From contig DGVM01000051.1 in assembly GCA_002395925.1 (NCBI GenBank), positions 1 through 45,039 on the forward strand: a stretch of DNA of 45,039 bases. Reading direction: 5' to 3'. The DNA comes from Bacteroidales bacterium UBA4284 (GTDB taxonomy: Bacteria; Bacteroidota; Bacteroidia; Bacteroidales; UBA932). Positions within the stretch are counted from its first letter, which is position 1, and each line of letters begins with the position of its first letter. The notes beneath the pieces are model-generated. The model was given only the letters and a program-made list of their open reading frames with translations, was not told the origin of the DNA and made no database searches. The position numbers and the translations under genes are program-made. Below are positions 33,206 to 42,488 of this stretch, piece by piece.

Positions 33206-35932
33206 ATGACCGGCACCTTGAAAAAACTAATAACAGCAGCGGCCATTATCCTTGCCGCCGTATCATGCAAAGACCTGACGCCCGAAGTGGACCAGTTACG
33301 CGAGAGATTGGATGCCCTTGAAAAGAGAGTCGAAGCCCTCAATGACGAACTTCGGGAGCTGCGCTCGCTGGTGCAGCAGATAAACACCGGCGGGTACGTA
33401 ACCGCAGTACTGCCGGAAAAGCAGGATGGTCAGATCGTAGGCTATACCCTGGTCTTCAACGACGGGAGCAAGACTTACATCAGTCTCGGGCAAAAGCAGC
33501 AGGAGGTTCCCCAGATCGGCATCAGGCAAGATACGGACGGCATCTGGTACTGGACTCTCGGGGGCGAGTGGCTGCTGGATTCCGACGGCAAAAGAGTCCC
33601 TGCGTCGAACTCGGCAGAAGCACCGCAGCAGCCGAAGCTCAAATTGGAAGATGGCGTCTGGTATATCTCGTACGATGGCGGGGCAAGCTGGGAAACCATT
33701 CCCACCAAGACATCAAGCGGTAGCATCTTCCGGAGCATCGATGCCTCCAATCCGGATTTCGTCGTCATCACCCTGTCCGACGGGCAGCAGCTGAAGCTTC
33801 CCACATGGGAGGCTTTCGCAGAGCTACAGAGGCAGGTCAAGCAGCTCAATATCAACCTGTCATCCATCAGTCGCATAGTCTCAGCCATGCAGAACAACGA
33901 TTACCTCGTCTCCACCACTCCTTTCGTGGAGGAAGGAGAGCAGCTGGGCTGGATACTCAATTTCTCAAAGAGCGGACTGGTGGTCATCTACTCGTCCAAG
34001 GGTGCATCGGCACCGCAAATCGGCGTCCGGCAAGACTCTGACGGAGTTTACTACTGGACCATAGGAGGAGAGTGGCTGCTAGACGAGACAGGAAAGAAGG
34101 TAAGAGCCGAGGGTATCCAAGGAGCCGCCGGATCCTCGCCCAGGATCAAGATAGAAGACCAGTTCTGGTGGATTTCCTACGACGAAGGGGCCACTTGGGA
34201 GCGTCTGGACCGGGCCACCGGTGAGGACGGAGCCGACGGCGACAGCTTCTTCCGGGAAGTTGACAACAGCAGCGACGAATTCATCCTCCTCGTCCTCGCT
34301 GACGGCAGTTCGCTGAAGGTTCCCAAATACATACCGCTCGACATCGTACTCGACCTGCCGCTGGACCTGGTGATAGACGTAAACGAAACCATCACCATTC
34401 CCTACCGGATTGTCGGTACGGAACAAGTTGCAAGTCACGTGTCGATTCTTACGAACGGAATTATCTCTGCGGACTGTTTTACGTATCCCAAAGGTCAGGC
34501 AGATCCGTGGGACGGATACTTCACTATTTCAGGCGGCAGTGTACGCGGCACCGGTGACGCCGTCGTAATGCTAAACACGGAAAATGGCAACTCAGTCATA
34601 CGTTCCCTCCACTTCGAACCACGCGCATGCTCAGTAACAGTTGACCTTACTTCGGGGCCAATAATCGACATGACAGTCGATTCCTATGTAGTGGAAGCTC
34701 CATTGGAAGGAGCAACCATAAAAATTCAACTCTATTCCAATTTTTCTTTCACACTCGATTCTTCCGAGGTTCCATGGGTCAAGGTAATCAGTCAGGAAGC
34801 GAACAAGGTTAACCCCGAATACAAAACCATAACGATGCAGATCGAGCCATCAACGGAAGGAGCCAGATACGGCGATATCTACATAAATATCGAGAAAGGA
34901 ACGTGGTCGGGGACAATGACGCGGGTCTATCCAATGCTATTCACAGTATCACAAGGTCTCTTTTACACGAGCAGCGTGCGGAGATTCATCCAGGCATCCA
35001 GCGATGCACGTACTTACGAACTCCCGCTCGAAGGCCTGAGTGACTATGCCGAAGCCATAAATTACGACGGCGCTGATTGGCTTTCCTGCTCACTTGAAAG
35101 AAGCAGCGAATTCGGCCATATTCTCAAGGTAAGCCTTGACGCCAACCTGACTACGGAATCAAGAACGGCCAAGGTTGCAATAAAAAGCGGAGGGCTTATT
35201 GTGGATTACTTAACTGTCCGGCAACAGTTTTACACTTATTGGTCAAGTATAGACATCTTGATACTCACCGTCCTCGCTCTGCCGGAAAACGGATACGAAG
35301 TCCGCCTGCCGTTCACCGGGACAATTGAAGCTGACATTGACTGGGGGGACGGTACAGTATCGCTGATAGACAACGACGGTGGCACTTCTTATCCGGCAAG
35401 GCATATCTACCAAGGCTGCTCCACACCTACTGAATTCACCGTGCTCGTTGCCGGAAGAGTGAGCGAAATAAGAAACTGCGATGCAATTGCACCCTATGCA
35501 AGCATCCGGGAAGTCAAGCAATGGGGTTCGGCACTCGGTCTGAGAAGCATGGAGAATGCGTTCAGGGATTGCAAGACCCTGGTGAGCATTGCACCGGACA
35601 TGCGGGACGCCTTATATCACGTAACAAGCTTCGCAGGAGCATTCCAGGGATGCACCAACCTGACGCAGGTTCCGGAGAATCTTTTCGAAAGAACGGTAAA
35701 CGCAACCGACTTCACCGACACATTCAGGGGCGTGAGCAAAGTCGTGACCGAGTCCCCGAACATAGTCATCAACGGGCGGAAAGTTCACCTGTACGAACTC
35801 GACGGTACACAAGACTGGGATGAAAGCATCTACGGCATCTACCCATACCCGATCCCCCAAAAGCACTCCGGCTGCTTCGCCGGCGGCAACTGGGCCGATC
35901 AGGAAGCCATCCATGCCGCCGGGTGGGATTAA
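33206..35932 (+). CDS. DUF4988-type surface lipoprotein with PKD/BspA-like C-terminal module
   Basis: 908 residues. Lipobox AAVSC (Cys 21) is followed by a coiled coil (about 26-60). Two copies of a DUF4988-like unit follow (about 62-199 and 233-374), each with IG(I/V)RQDxDGxxYWTxGGEWL and W(Y/W)ISYDxGAxWE. Two to three beta-sandwich regions resembling BACON domains come next (about 395-690). The end contains IDWGDGT, AFRDCKTLVSIAP, AFQGCTNLTQVPENLF and GRKVHLYEL, the module shared with the 24448-25821 lipoprotein. It is likely displayed on the outer surface (inference). The stop codon overlaps the stop of the converging DUF4249 gene. Confidence 0.85.
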   Translation: MTGTLKKLITAAAIILAAVSCKDLTPEVDQLRERLDALEKRVEALNDELRELRSLVQQINTGGYVTAVLPEKQDGQIVGYTLVFNDGSKTYISLGQKQQEVPQIGIRQDTDGIWYWTLGGEWLLDSDGKRVPASNSAEAPQQPKLKLEDGVWYISYDGGASWETIPTKTSSGSIFRSIDASNPDFVVITLSDGQQLKLPTWEAFAELQRQVKQLNINLSSISRIVSAMQNNDYLVSTTPFVEEGEQLGWILNFSKSGLVVIYSSKGASAPQIGVRQDSDGVYYWTIGGEWLLDETGKKVRAEGIQGAAGSSPRIKIEDQFWWISYDEGATWERLDRATGEDGADGDSFFREVDNSSDEFILLVLADGSSLKVPKYIPLDIVLDLPLDLVIDVNETITIPYRIVGTEQVASHVSILTNGIISADCFTYPKGQADPWDGYFTISGGSVRGTGDAVVMLNTENGNSVIRSLHFEPRACSVTVDLTSGPIIDMTVDSYVVEAPLEGATIKIQLYSNFSFTLDSSEVPWVKVISQEANKVNPEYKTITMQIEPSTEGARYGDIYINIEKGTWSGTMTRVYPMLFTVSQGLFYTSSVRRFIQASSDARTYELPLEGLSDYAEAINYDGADWLSCSLERSSEFGHILKVSLDANLTTESRTAKVAIKSGGLIVDYLTVRQQFYTYWSSIDILILTVLALPENGYEVRLPFTGTIEADIDWGDGTVSLIDNDGGTSYPARHIYQGCSTPTEFTVLVAGRVSEIRNCDAIAPYASIREVKQWGSALGLRSMENAFRDCKTLVSIAPDMRDALYHVTSFAGAFQGCTNLTQVPENLFERTVNATDFTDTFRGVSKVVTESPNIVINGRKVHLYELDGTQDWDESIYGIYPYPIPQKHSGCFAGGNWADQEAIHAAGWD

Positions 35933-37137
35933 TTCTCCCGCTCCGGCGCCTTCTGCCAGGATGTGACCACCCCGCTCAGGCCGGCGACTACTCCCAGTCC
36001 TCCCTGTACGTTTGTGTAGGTAAAATTGGGAGGAGTGACTCCAAAATTTGAAAGCATGTTGAACGCTACGAGGTACTGGGCCTTGGCGTAGTTGTAGAAT
36101 TCGTCGCTAAGACGATAGATCTCAATGCAATACTCGTCGGTAGTGCCAAGGGGAATGTAGTTGTATTCCGGTTGCTGAGGTTCTTCCGGGTCCTCGGAAC
36201 TGCCATCTTCGTCTGTATCCTCAGGGGCTTCGGTATCAGAAGGTTCCGAAGGTTCGAAGACTATGCTTCCGAAGTCGAAGGAATCGAATGAGTTGGCATA
36301 GAACACATAGGTATCGCCATCGGTAAACTGCCTGCTGGAGAGCAGCATGAGCGGCTGGCGGGAGAAAAGCCCCGCACTGATGAATCCGTTCTCGAACGAA
36401 ACGCTCGTATAGGCATCGAGGTCGAGGGAATTGAGGTCGGCGGTACTCGCAATCTGCCCGGGAGTGAAATAGGTCTCGACTACAGTAGTATCCACTGTGA
36501 CACCGGGAATCGAAGGGATGTCGGACCCATCCACATCAAGCGGGATGGCCGGATTGGACGGATCGAAAGGAAAATCGGGAATGTCGATTACGGGAACCTT
36601 GGCCACGATGTAAGTAGTGCGCTTCTTGGCCTTCAGCCCCATGTATTCTCCGTCCTCGACCTTGCGGGCCATCTTGAGGGTGATCTGTATGGCTTCGGAA
36701 GAGTCCCTTGTCACCGGCTCCAGACTTAGGGAACCGACTTCGGGCAGCTGCGGGATTACAGTGGACGAAGAGGCCGACGGCAAGCCTTCTCCGCTGATGC
36801 TGACCTCTACGAGATCGCCGGGTTTGAGAGGCGAATCGGTTGATACAGAGAGGATACGCCTGTTCCAGGCATCGGGATTACGCTTTTCGCTCAGTGCCGC
36901 GGCCTTGCCGTTCACCAGGACTTTTAAATTGTCCGAACTGAAGGGATAGCGCACTCCTCCCGGCTTTTCGAAAGCGGGTTCGGCATAGCCTATCATGATG
37001 TCCTGGTTCATGCCGGCACCTGGAAGATACTGCACGTAGAACGCCGGATCCGATACATTGTCGAGGGCGAAGGGTATTTCGCAGGCCGGTGCGGCAAGAA
37101 GCGAGAGCAGCGGAAGGATATGGAGTATCTTTTTCAT
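35929..37137 (-). CDS. DUF4249 lipoprotein, partner of the TonB-dependent receptor
   Basis: 402 residues. The lipoprotein signal ends APAC (Cys 19). The body is beta-rich with the DUF4249 hallmarks: an early FYVQYLPG strand, a C-terminal LSDEFYNYAKAQYL helix and NFTYTNVQGGLGVVAG near the end. DUF4249 genes are regularly found directly beside TonB-dependent receptors of this type and are thought to be surface-associated accessory lipoproteins; no substrate is known. An acidic, Pro-rich insert (EPSEPSDTEAPEDTDEDG) lies at about 298-325. The start follows the receptor stop by 2 bases. Confidence 0.88.
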   Translation of the reverse strand: MKKILHILPLLSLLAAPACEIPFALDNVSDPAFYVQYLPGAGMNQDIMIGYAEPAFEKPGGVRYPFSSDNLKVLVNGKAAALSEKRNPDAWNRRILSVSTDSPLKPGDLVEVSISGEGLPSASSSTVIPQLPEVGSLSLEPVTRDSSEAIQITLKMARKVEDGEYMGLKAKKRTTYIVAKVPVIDIPDFPFDPSNPAIPLDVDGSDIPSIPGVTVDTTVVETYFTPGQIASTADLNSLDLDAYTSVSFENGFISAGLFSRQPLMLLSSRQFTDGDTYVFYANSFDSFDFGSIVFEPSEPSDTEAPEDTDEDGSSEDPEEPQQPEYNYIPLGTTDEYCIEIYRLSDEFYNYAKAQYLVAFNMLSNFGVTPPNFTYTNVQGGLGVVAGLSGVVTSWQKAPEREN

Positions 37138-37139
37138 GG

Positions 37140-39263
37140 CTAGAAGCGGAAGCCGACGCTGAGTGTCGGGATTATGGGGATGAGACCGTAGGCCATGCCT
37201 ATGTATTTTCCGTCGGCGTCGTGGTCGAGCATGGCGAAGGAGGCGTTGAGGTGATTATATACGTTGTATATGCTCAGGTTGAAGTTGAGCTGCTTGCCTC
37301 CGCGGAAGGGGACGAAGTAGTCGGCGCCCACGTCGAGCCTGTGATAATCGGGTAGCTTGGCGTTGTACGGTGCCTGGAAGAGCATGTCGGTCATGGCATT
37401 CTGCTCGTAGAAGATGACATGCGTAGGCAGCGTGATGCGGTTGCCGGTATGGTAGTTCCAGTTGAAATACAGCGACAGACGGTTGAGCGGCCTCCAAGTG
37501 CCTACCAGATTGATCTTGTGACGGTTGTCGTTGCGGTCGGGGAACGGGAAAGGATAGTATGCCGGGAACTCGCGCCATATCCAGCACAGGGTGTAATAGG
37601 CCGAGAAATCAAACTTGGGGCTTTCGTAAGTGGCCTCAAGCTCCATTCCGTACGACTTTCCCTTGCCACCGGTAAACGACTTCTCCCAGTTTACGAGCGG
37701 CGGATAGAAGGCATTGGCTCCATTGTAGCTGAGCATGTTATCCATGGTCTTGTACCAGCCTTCCACGTTTATCTTGAAGGGACCGGGGGTGAAATACAGA
37801 CCGCCCGCTATCTGGTCGGACACCATGGGGCCGGCGCCCTGCGTAGAAGGCATCCAGCTGTTGGTAGGCAGCTCGATGTACATCGCCGACACCAGATGGG
37901 CGTACTGGGTCATACGGGTGTATGACAGTTTGGCGACAGCCCAATGGGCCATCATCCATTTGAGGGCCGCTCGGGGCTCGAAATGGTTCCAGGTATGCTT
38001 GCCGGTGGTGAAGAGCGACCAGCGCAGACCGGCGTTGAGCGTAAAGTTATATGCTATGAAGATTTCGTCTTCGGCGTACAGCGCAGGCTCGAAGGCATTG
38101 TAAGCTTCTCCTTCCTTGTTGGAGTCGTTTGTAGGCTCCGACCCGGGGAACGCCTGGCTCTGTTCGTACTGACGATGGGTGTCGTAATGGTGGAACGCCC
38201 CCATGAGGCCGTAGCGCACATGGTGAGATTCGCCCGGGAACCAGTCCCAGTCGTACTTTATTCCGGCGTCGTGGACGGTGCAGATGTTGTGGTCGTCCAT
38301 CGACATGCTGATGGCATCCTCGCCCGTGCCGCCGAGATTGAAGCCGTAGCCGACGTCGGAACCGCTGCGGCTGTAGTAGCCCATGAGATTGCTGCGCAGG
38401 GCCTTCGAGAAGTCGTAGTTCCAATGCAGACTGGCAGCGAGCGAACCCCAGTTGGAGCCGATGTTGATCTTCATGGAGGTATCGTCCCCGGTGCTCAGGC
38501 CCGCGTGCAGGTCGTCGTTGCCCCAGTAAACGATGGCGTTCAGCTTGCTGCGGTCGGAGAAACGGTGGGTGATGCGGGCGTTGAGGTCGGTCATGGCATA
38601 TCCGCCGTTGACCTTGGGGTCACCTCCGTTCTTCCAGTTGGCGTAGGCTATCGCCGGCGTCGTGACAATGTCGAGCCAGGAACGCCTCAGGCCGAAATTG
38701 AAAGAGGTTTTGCCTTTGACGATGGGGCCTTCGAACTGCAGGCGTCCGTCGATGAGCCCAAGGGACACATTGCCGTGATATTTGTCCATACTGCCCTCGG
38801 CCGTCTCTACGTCAACCACGGAAGACAGGCGGCTGCCGTATCGCGCCGGAAAGCCGCTCTTGTAGAAATCGAGGTTGTCAACGACGTCGGTGTTGAAGCT
38901 GGAGAAGAAGCCCCCGAAATGTGCGATGTTGTACAGGGGTACCCCGTCGAGCAGGAACAGGTTGTCGTTGCCGTCGCCGCCGTGAACGTACAGGCCGCTC
39001 ATCAGCTCGTTGCCCGCCGCCACGCCCGGCAGCAGCTGGAGCTGCTTGACGATGTCGGGAGTGCCGAAGACCGCGACTCCGGAGCGAAGCTTGGCGGCAT
39101 CGAGCCGTACGAGACCGGTCTGGGTGGTATTCTTCATCTTCTCCTTGACGGCGGTTACCGTGGCGGTCTTGAGGGTGTCACGGCGCTCGGGTTCCTGCGC
39201 CGACGCACTTGCAGCCGTCACGAGGACGGCTGCAACGAGCGGCAGTATGTAATGTTTTATCAC
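37140..39263 (-). CDS. TonB-dependent outer-membrane receptor
   Basis: 707 residues. A signal peptide (IKHYILPLVAAVLVTAASASA) leads straight into a plug domain (VKQLQLLPGV, GLYVHGGDGNDNLFLLDGVP). A 22-strand-type barrel ending GLIPIIPTLSVGFRF follows. The N-terminal carboxypeptidase-like domain frequent in Bacteroidota receptors is absent from the mature N-terminus. It imports an unknown ligand across the outer membrane with TonB energy. The start is GTG at 39263 overlapping the serA TGA (GTGA); no ATG lies near the signal peptide, and the signal begins right after this GTG, so the start is well supported. Confidence 0.92.
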   Translation of the reverse strand: MIKHYILPLVAAVLVTAASASAQEPERRDTLKTATVTAVKEKMKNTTQTGLVRLDAAKLRSGVAVFGTPDIVKQLQLLPGVAAGNELMSGLYVHGGDGNDNLFLLDGVPLYNIAHFGGFFSSFNTDVVDNLDFYKSGFPARYGSRLSSVVDVETAEGSMDKYHGNVSLGLIDGRLQFEGPIVKGKTSFNFGLRRSWLDIVTTPAIAYANWKNGGDPKVNGGYAMTDLNARITHRFSDRSKLNAIVYWGNDDLHAGLSTGDDTSMKINIGSNWGSLAASLHWNYDFSKALRSNLMGYYSRSGSDVGYGFNLGGTGEDAISMSMDDHNICTVHDAGIKYDWDWFPGESHHVRYGLMGAFHHYDTHRQYEQSQAFPGSEPTNDSNKEGEAYNAFEPALYAEDEIFIAYNFTLNAGLRWSLFTTGKHTWNHFEPRAALKWMMAHWAVAKLSYTRMTQYAHLVSAMYIELPTNSWMPSTQGAGPMVSDQIAGGLYFTPGPFKINVEGWYKTMDNMLSYNGANAFYPPLVNWEKSFTGGKGKSYGMELEATYESPKFDFSAYYTLCWIWREFPAYYPFPFPDRNDNRHKINLVGTWRPLNRLSLYFNWNYHTGNRITLPTHVIFYEQNAMTDMLFQAPYNAKLPDYHRLDVGADYFVPFRGGKQLNFNLSIYNVYNHLNASFAMLDHDADGKYIGMAYGLIPIIPTLSVGFRF

Positions 39264-40183
39264 TTTTTGTTTACTTGGAAGCGGGTGTTGCCGGTAGCGA
39301 AGAAGTCGCTGATCTGGCGCGCGGCGGCAAGGCCGGCGTTGATGTTGGCTTCGGCGGTCTGGGCACCCATTTTCTTGGGAGTCGCAAAAACGCGAAGGCC
39401 GAACTTCTCCTGCAGCGCGGCAAGGTTGTCGGGGGCCACGTCGGCGACGTACTTGAGGTCGGGACGGTCCTCCAGGGCACGCATAAGTCCGTCTTCGTCA
39501 ATGACTTCCTTGCGGGCAGTATTGACTAGGACCGCACCCTTGGGCATGCTGGTGATGAGGTCGTATCCTATGCTCTTTATGGTAGAAGGGAGAGCGGGGA
39601 TATGGATCGACAGGTAGTCGCTGGACGCATACAGTTCCTCAGCCGAATGGACAGGCTTGGCTCCGCCGGCAACGATCTGCTCGTCGGACAGGAAGGGATC
39701 GAGGGCGCAGATTTCCATGCCGAGGGCCTTTGCCTTGGCGCCGACCAGACGGCCGACGTTGCCGTAGGCCTGCACTCCGAGCCTCTTGCCCTGGAGCTCC
39801 GAGCCGGTGGCGGGGGTGAACTGGGTGCGCGCCATGAAAATCATGAGGGCGATGGCGAGCTCCGCTACGGCGTTGGAATTCTGGCCGGGGGTGTTCATGA
39901 CGACTATGCCACGGGCGCTGGCGGCTTCGAGGTCCACGTTGTCGTATCCGGCGCCTGCACGCACGACTATCTTGAGATGGGGTGCGGCGGCGATTACCTC
40001 GGCGGTCACCTTGTCGGAACGGATTATCATTGCGTCGGCATCGGCCACTGCAGCTACGAGATCGGCCTGAGCTTCATACTTCTCGAAAACTGTGACGTCG
40101 TGACCTGCTGCCTCGAGTATGTCTTTTATGCCTTTGACGGCAACTGCCGCGAAGGGCTTCTGGGTTGCAACAAGAACTTTCAT
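39260..40183 (-). CDS. serA: D-3-phosphoglycerate dehydrogenase, short type IIIK form
   Basis: 307 residues. It oxidises 3-phosphoglycerate with NAD+, the first step of serine synthesis. The NAD-binding glycine motif reads AYGNVG (139-144), and the conserved substrate Arg is in NTARKE (R224). The usual catalytic His (TPHxGA) is replaced by Lys: ATPKKMGAQTAEA (K270). The DVFExEP Glu motif is also absent (ADVAPDN). This matches the type IIIK enzymes known from Entamoeba and Bacteroides relatives. There is no ACT or ASB domain, so classical serine feedback through ACT is not expected. It starts 9 bases after serC. Confidence 0.94.
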   Translation of the reverse strand: MKVLVATQKPFAAVAVKGIKDILEAAGHDVTVFEKYEAQADLVAAVADADAMIIRSDKVTAEVIAAAPHLKIVVRAGAGYDNVDLEAASARGIVVMNTPGQNSNAVAELAIALMIFMARTQFTPATGSELQGKRLGVQAYGNVGRLVGAKAKALGMEICALDPFLSDEQIVAGGAKPVHSAEELYASSDYLSIHIPALPSTIKSIGYDLITSMPKGAVLVNTARKEVIDEDGLMRALEDRPDLKYVADVAPDNLAALQEKFGLRVFATPKKMGAQTAEANINAGLAAARQISDFFATGNTRFQVNKK

Positions 40184-40192
40184 GACCTGCGA

Positions 40193-41266
40193 TTATTTAT
40201 GAAGTTTCTCGAATTCCTGCATGCAGGCGACGAGGGCGTCCACGTCTTCCTGGGTGCAGGCATTGTAAAGTGACGCGCGGAAGCCGCCCACGCTGCGGTG
40301 GCCCTTGATGCCGACCATGCCGTGGGCCTTCGCGAAGGAGAGGAACTCATCCTGCAGGTCTTCGCGTCCTTCGGCCATCACGAAGCATACGTTCATGATG
40401 GAACGGTCCTCCTTGTCGGCAGTGCCGCGGAAGAGGCTGTTGCGGTCGATTTCGGCATACAGGGTGGAGGCCTTCTTCTCGTCGATGGCGTGGATTGCGT
40501 CGATACCGCCTATGCCCTTGAGCCACTTGAGGGTCTCGTTCATCACGAAGATGGAGAACACGGGAGGGGTGTTGAACATCGAAAGTTTGTCGATGTGGGT
40601 ACGGTAGTCGAGCATTGTGGGTATATAGCGGGAGACCTTGCCCAGGGTGTCCTTGCGGATGATGGCGAAGGTGACGCCGGCAGGGCCCGCGTTCTTCTGG
40701 GCGCCGCCATAGATGAGGGCGTATTTGCTCACGTCAACCCTGCGGCTGAGGATGTCGGAGGACATGTCGGCGATGAGGGGGACGGGGCAGTCGATGTCGG
40801 TCTTGATTTCCGTTCCGTAGATGGTGTTGTTGGTGGTGATATGGAAATAGTCCAGGTCGGAGGGAATCTCGTAGCCCTTGGGGATATAGCAATAGTTGCG
40901 GTCCTTGGAGCAGGCGATGGCGTAGGCCTCGCCGATGCCCTGAGCCTCCTTGAGCGCCTTGTGAGCCCATACTCCGGTATCCAGATAGGCAGCCTTCTTC
41001 TCAAGGTAATTCATTGCCACATAGAGGAACTGCAGGCTTGCACCGCCACCGAGGAAGACCACCTCATAATCGTCGGGGATATTGAGAAGCTCCTTCCAAA
41101 GGGCGCGGCATTCGTCCATGACTGCATCCCACTCCTTGGTTCGGTGAGAGATGGATATCAGGGAAACTCCTGTGCCGGCGAAGTCCTTGAGGGCTTCGAT
41201 GGAATTGTCGATCGCCACCTGGGGAAGCAGGCAGGGACCGGCGTTGAATACGTGTACTTTAGCCAT
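40193..41266 (-). CDS. serC: phosphoserine aminotransferase
   Basis: 357 residues, the normal length. It converts 3-phosphohydroxypyruvate and glutamate to phosphoserine, the second step of serine synthesis, and also acts in pyridoxal phosphate synthesis. The PLP Lys is K191 in [12 protein letters not shown]. The N-terminal FNAGPCLLP and GGGASLQF motifs and the C-terminal [15 protein letters not shown] are family hallmarks. It is followed by serA. No serB is in the window. Confidence 0.96.
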   Translation of the reverse strand: MAKVHVFNAGPCLLPQVAIDNSIEALKDFAGTGVSLISISHRTKEWDAVMDECRALWKELLNIPDDYEVVFLGGGASLQFLYVAMNYLEKKAAYLDTGVWAHKALKEAQGIGEAYAIACSKDRNYCYIPKGYEIPSDLDYFHITTNNTIYGTEIKTDIDCPVPLIADMSSDILSRRVDVSKYALIYGGAQKNAGPAGVTFAIIRKDTLGKVSRYIPTMLDYRTHIDKLSMFNTPPVFSIFVMNETLKWLKGIGGIDAIHAIDEKKASTLYAEIDRNSLFRGTADKEDRSIMNVCFVMAEGREDLQDEFLSFAKAHGMVGIKGHRSVGGFRASLYNACTQEDVDALVACMQEFEKLHK

Positions 41267-41272
41267 AGTGTA

Positions 41273-41872
41273 TTAATCTAAAAGGGTTGCAAAATTAGTG
41301 ATTGTAGATATTCTTTCCAAAAATTCCTGACGCTGGCTCAGGCGGACCCGCAGTTCCAGGGTGCAGTCCTCTCCGAAATCGCGGCTGCGCACCGGAAGGT
41401 CGAGATCCTTGACGAGTTTCATGACGGCCGGCATGCTGTCGTAGCCGAAGCCTGTGCGGTACCAGCTGCCCGCCACCTTTTCGACGACCTGAGCCTGAGA
41501 GAGTGCATCCTGCGTGGACTCCTTGTAGGCACGGATAAGCCCCGGCACACCCAGCTTGATGCCGCCGAAGTAGCGTACAACGATGACGAGAACGTCGCTC
41601 AGTCCTGCAGAATCTATCTGACCCAAGATAGGCCTGCCAGCACTGCCGGAAGGCTCACCGTCGTCGGACGCCCTCCAGACGGAGCCGTCCAGACCGAGGC
41701 GGTATGCGCTGCAGTGATGGCGTGCGTCGTGGTACTCCTTGCGTACGGCGGCGAGAATGGATTTCACCTCCTCCTGGGTCTCGACCGGATATGCCAGTGC
41801 GATGAACCGGCTGCCCAGTTCTTTGTACAGCCCGCGGGAGGGTTCTGAAATGCTTTTGTAGATGTCTGACAT
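41273..41872 (-). CDS. YigZ/IMPACT family protein (UPF0029)
   Basis: 199 residues. The N-terminal IMPACT fold shows FIALAYPVETQEEVKSIL, the signature RHHCSAYRLG, and RASDDGEPSGSAGRPIL followed by VVRYFGGIKLGVPGLIRAY. The C-terminal ferredoxin-like domain is present. Members are linked to translation or stress control in eukaryotes, and the bacterial role is not settled. The stop is 6 bases upstream of serC. A TAAATTTG -7-like box lies at 41880-41887, 7 bases before the ATG, without a good -33. Confidence 0.9.
   Translation of the reverse strand: MSDIYKSISEPSRGLYKELGSRFIALAYPVETQEEVKSILAAVRKEYHDARHHCSAYRLGLDGSVWRASDDGEPSGSAGRPILGQIDSAGLSDVLVIVVRYFGGIKLGVPGLIRAYKESTQDALSQAQVVEKVAGSWYRTGFGYDSMPAVMKLVKDLDLPVRSRDFGEDCTLELRVRLSQRQEFLERISTITNFATLLD
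41290..41321 (-). promoter_or_regulatory. putative serC promoter inside the yigZ 3' end
   Basis: On the minus strand TTTG (41318-41321), 20 nt and TAATTTTG (41290-41297) match the Bacteroidota consensus. It lies within the last codons of the YigZ gene and 23 bases upstream of the serC ATG, so serC-serA and the receptor genes could be transcribed independently of yigZ. Confidence 0.6.
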
Positions 41873-41942
41873 TCCAGGCCAAATTTAGTCATATTTTTTG
41901 AGAAAAATGCCTATATTCGCAGCCGGAAAAAAGATTGATAGC

Positions 41943-42488
41943 ATGGTCTGTACTTACAGAGTGACCCTCGAGGGCATAAAAGGCTTCTTCAGGGTATATA
42001 AAATAGACGGGGACAACTCCCTGTACACCTTCCACAAACAGCTTCGCGCCGACCTCGAATTCACGGTCGATCAGCCCATCCTGTTCAAGGCTTTCGACGC
42101 AGAAGGCAACGTTGCCGCCCGCTACGCTCTCACAGACCTCGGTTTCGGCACAGTCGATGCCGTATCCATTGCTAAGACCGTCGCCGACGGAATCGTCAAA
42201 TTCGTATATTTCTACGACATCGCCGCCCGCAAGAGCGTAACCGTCACCCTCGAGGCACAGGAGCCCGGTTCGATCGAAGGTCCCACCCTGCTGGAGTCCA
42301 AGGGTCCCATCCCCCTGGAGTTCGAAAACGGCTACGTCGCGTTCGAAGACCTCCCGCAGCAGCGCAGACGCCTGCCCGGCGAAATGCCGTCCGGAGAAGA
42401 TGATGACGAGGACGATGAGGATGAGGATGACGACGAAGATTCCGACGACGACAAGGAAGAAATCGTTTACGACGGAAACGAAGACTAG
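41943..42488 (+). CDS. pRiA4b ORF-3-like protein with acidic tail
   Basis: 181 residues. The N-terminal 125 residues resemble the plasmid pRiA4b ORF-3 (IS1096 TnpR-like) fold: VCTYRVTLEGIKGFFRVYKI, LYTFHKQLRADLEF, then AVSIAKTVADGIVKFVYFYD. The last 45 residues are almost all Asp/Glu from EDDDEDDEDE onward. Family members have no proven enzymatic function. I start at 41943; the frame is open to an ATG at 41907, which would add 12 weakly conserved residues. It converges on recJ, and the two stop codons share the bases CTAG. Confidence 0.72.
   Translation: MVCTYRVTLEGIKGFFRVYKIDGDNSLYTFHKQLRADLEFTVDQPILFKAFDAEGNVAARYALTDLGFGTVDAVSIAKTVADGIVKFVYFYDIAARKSVTVTLEAQEPGSIEGPTLLESKGPIPLEFENGYVAFEDLPQQRRRLPGEMPSGEDDDEDDEDEDDDEDSDDDKEEIVYDGNED

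Noticed and set aside
37944..39617. 557-codon plus-strand frame opposite the receptor and serA
   Set aside because: Composition is the Val/Gly/Ala-rich pattern of an antisense shadow, and it spans two recognised genes on the other strand.
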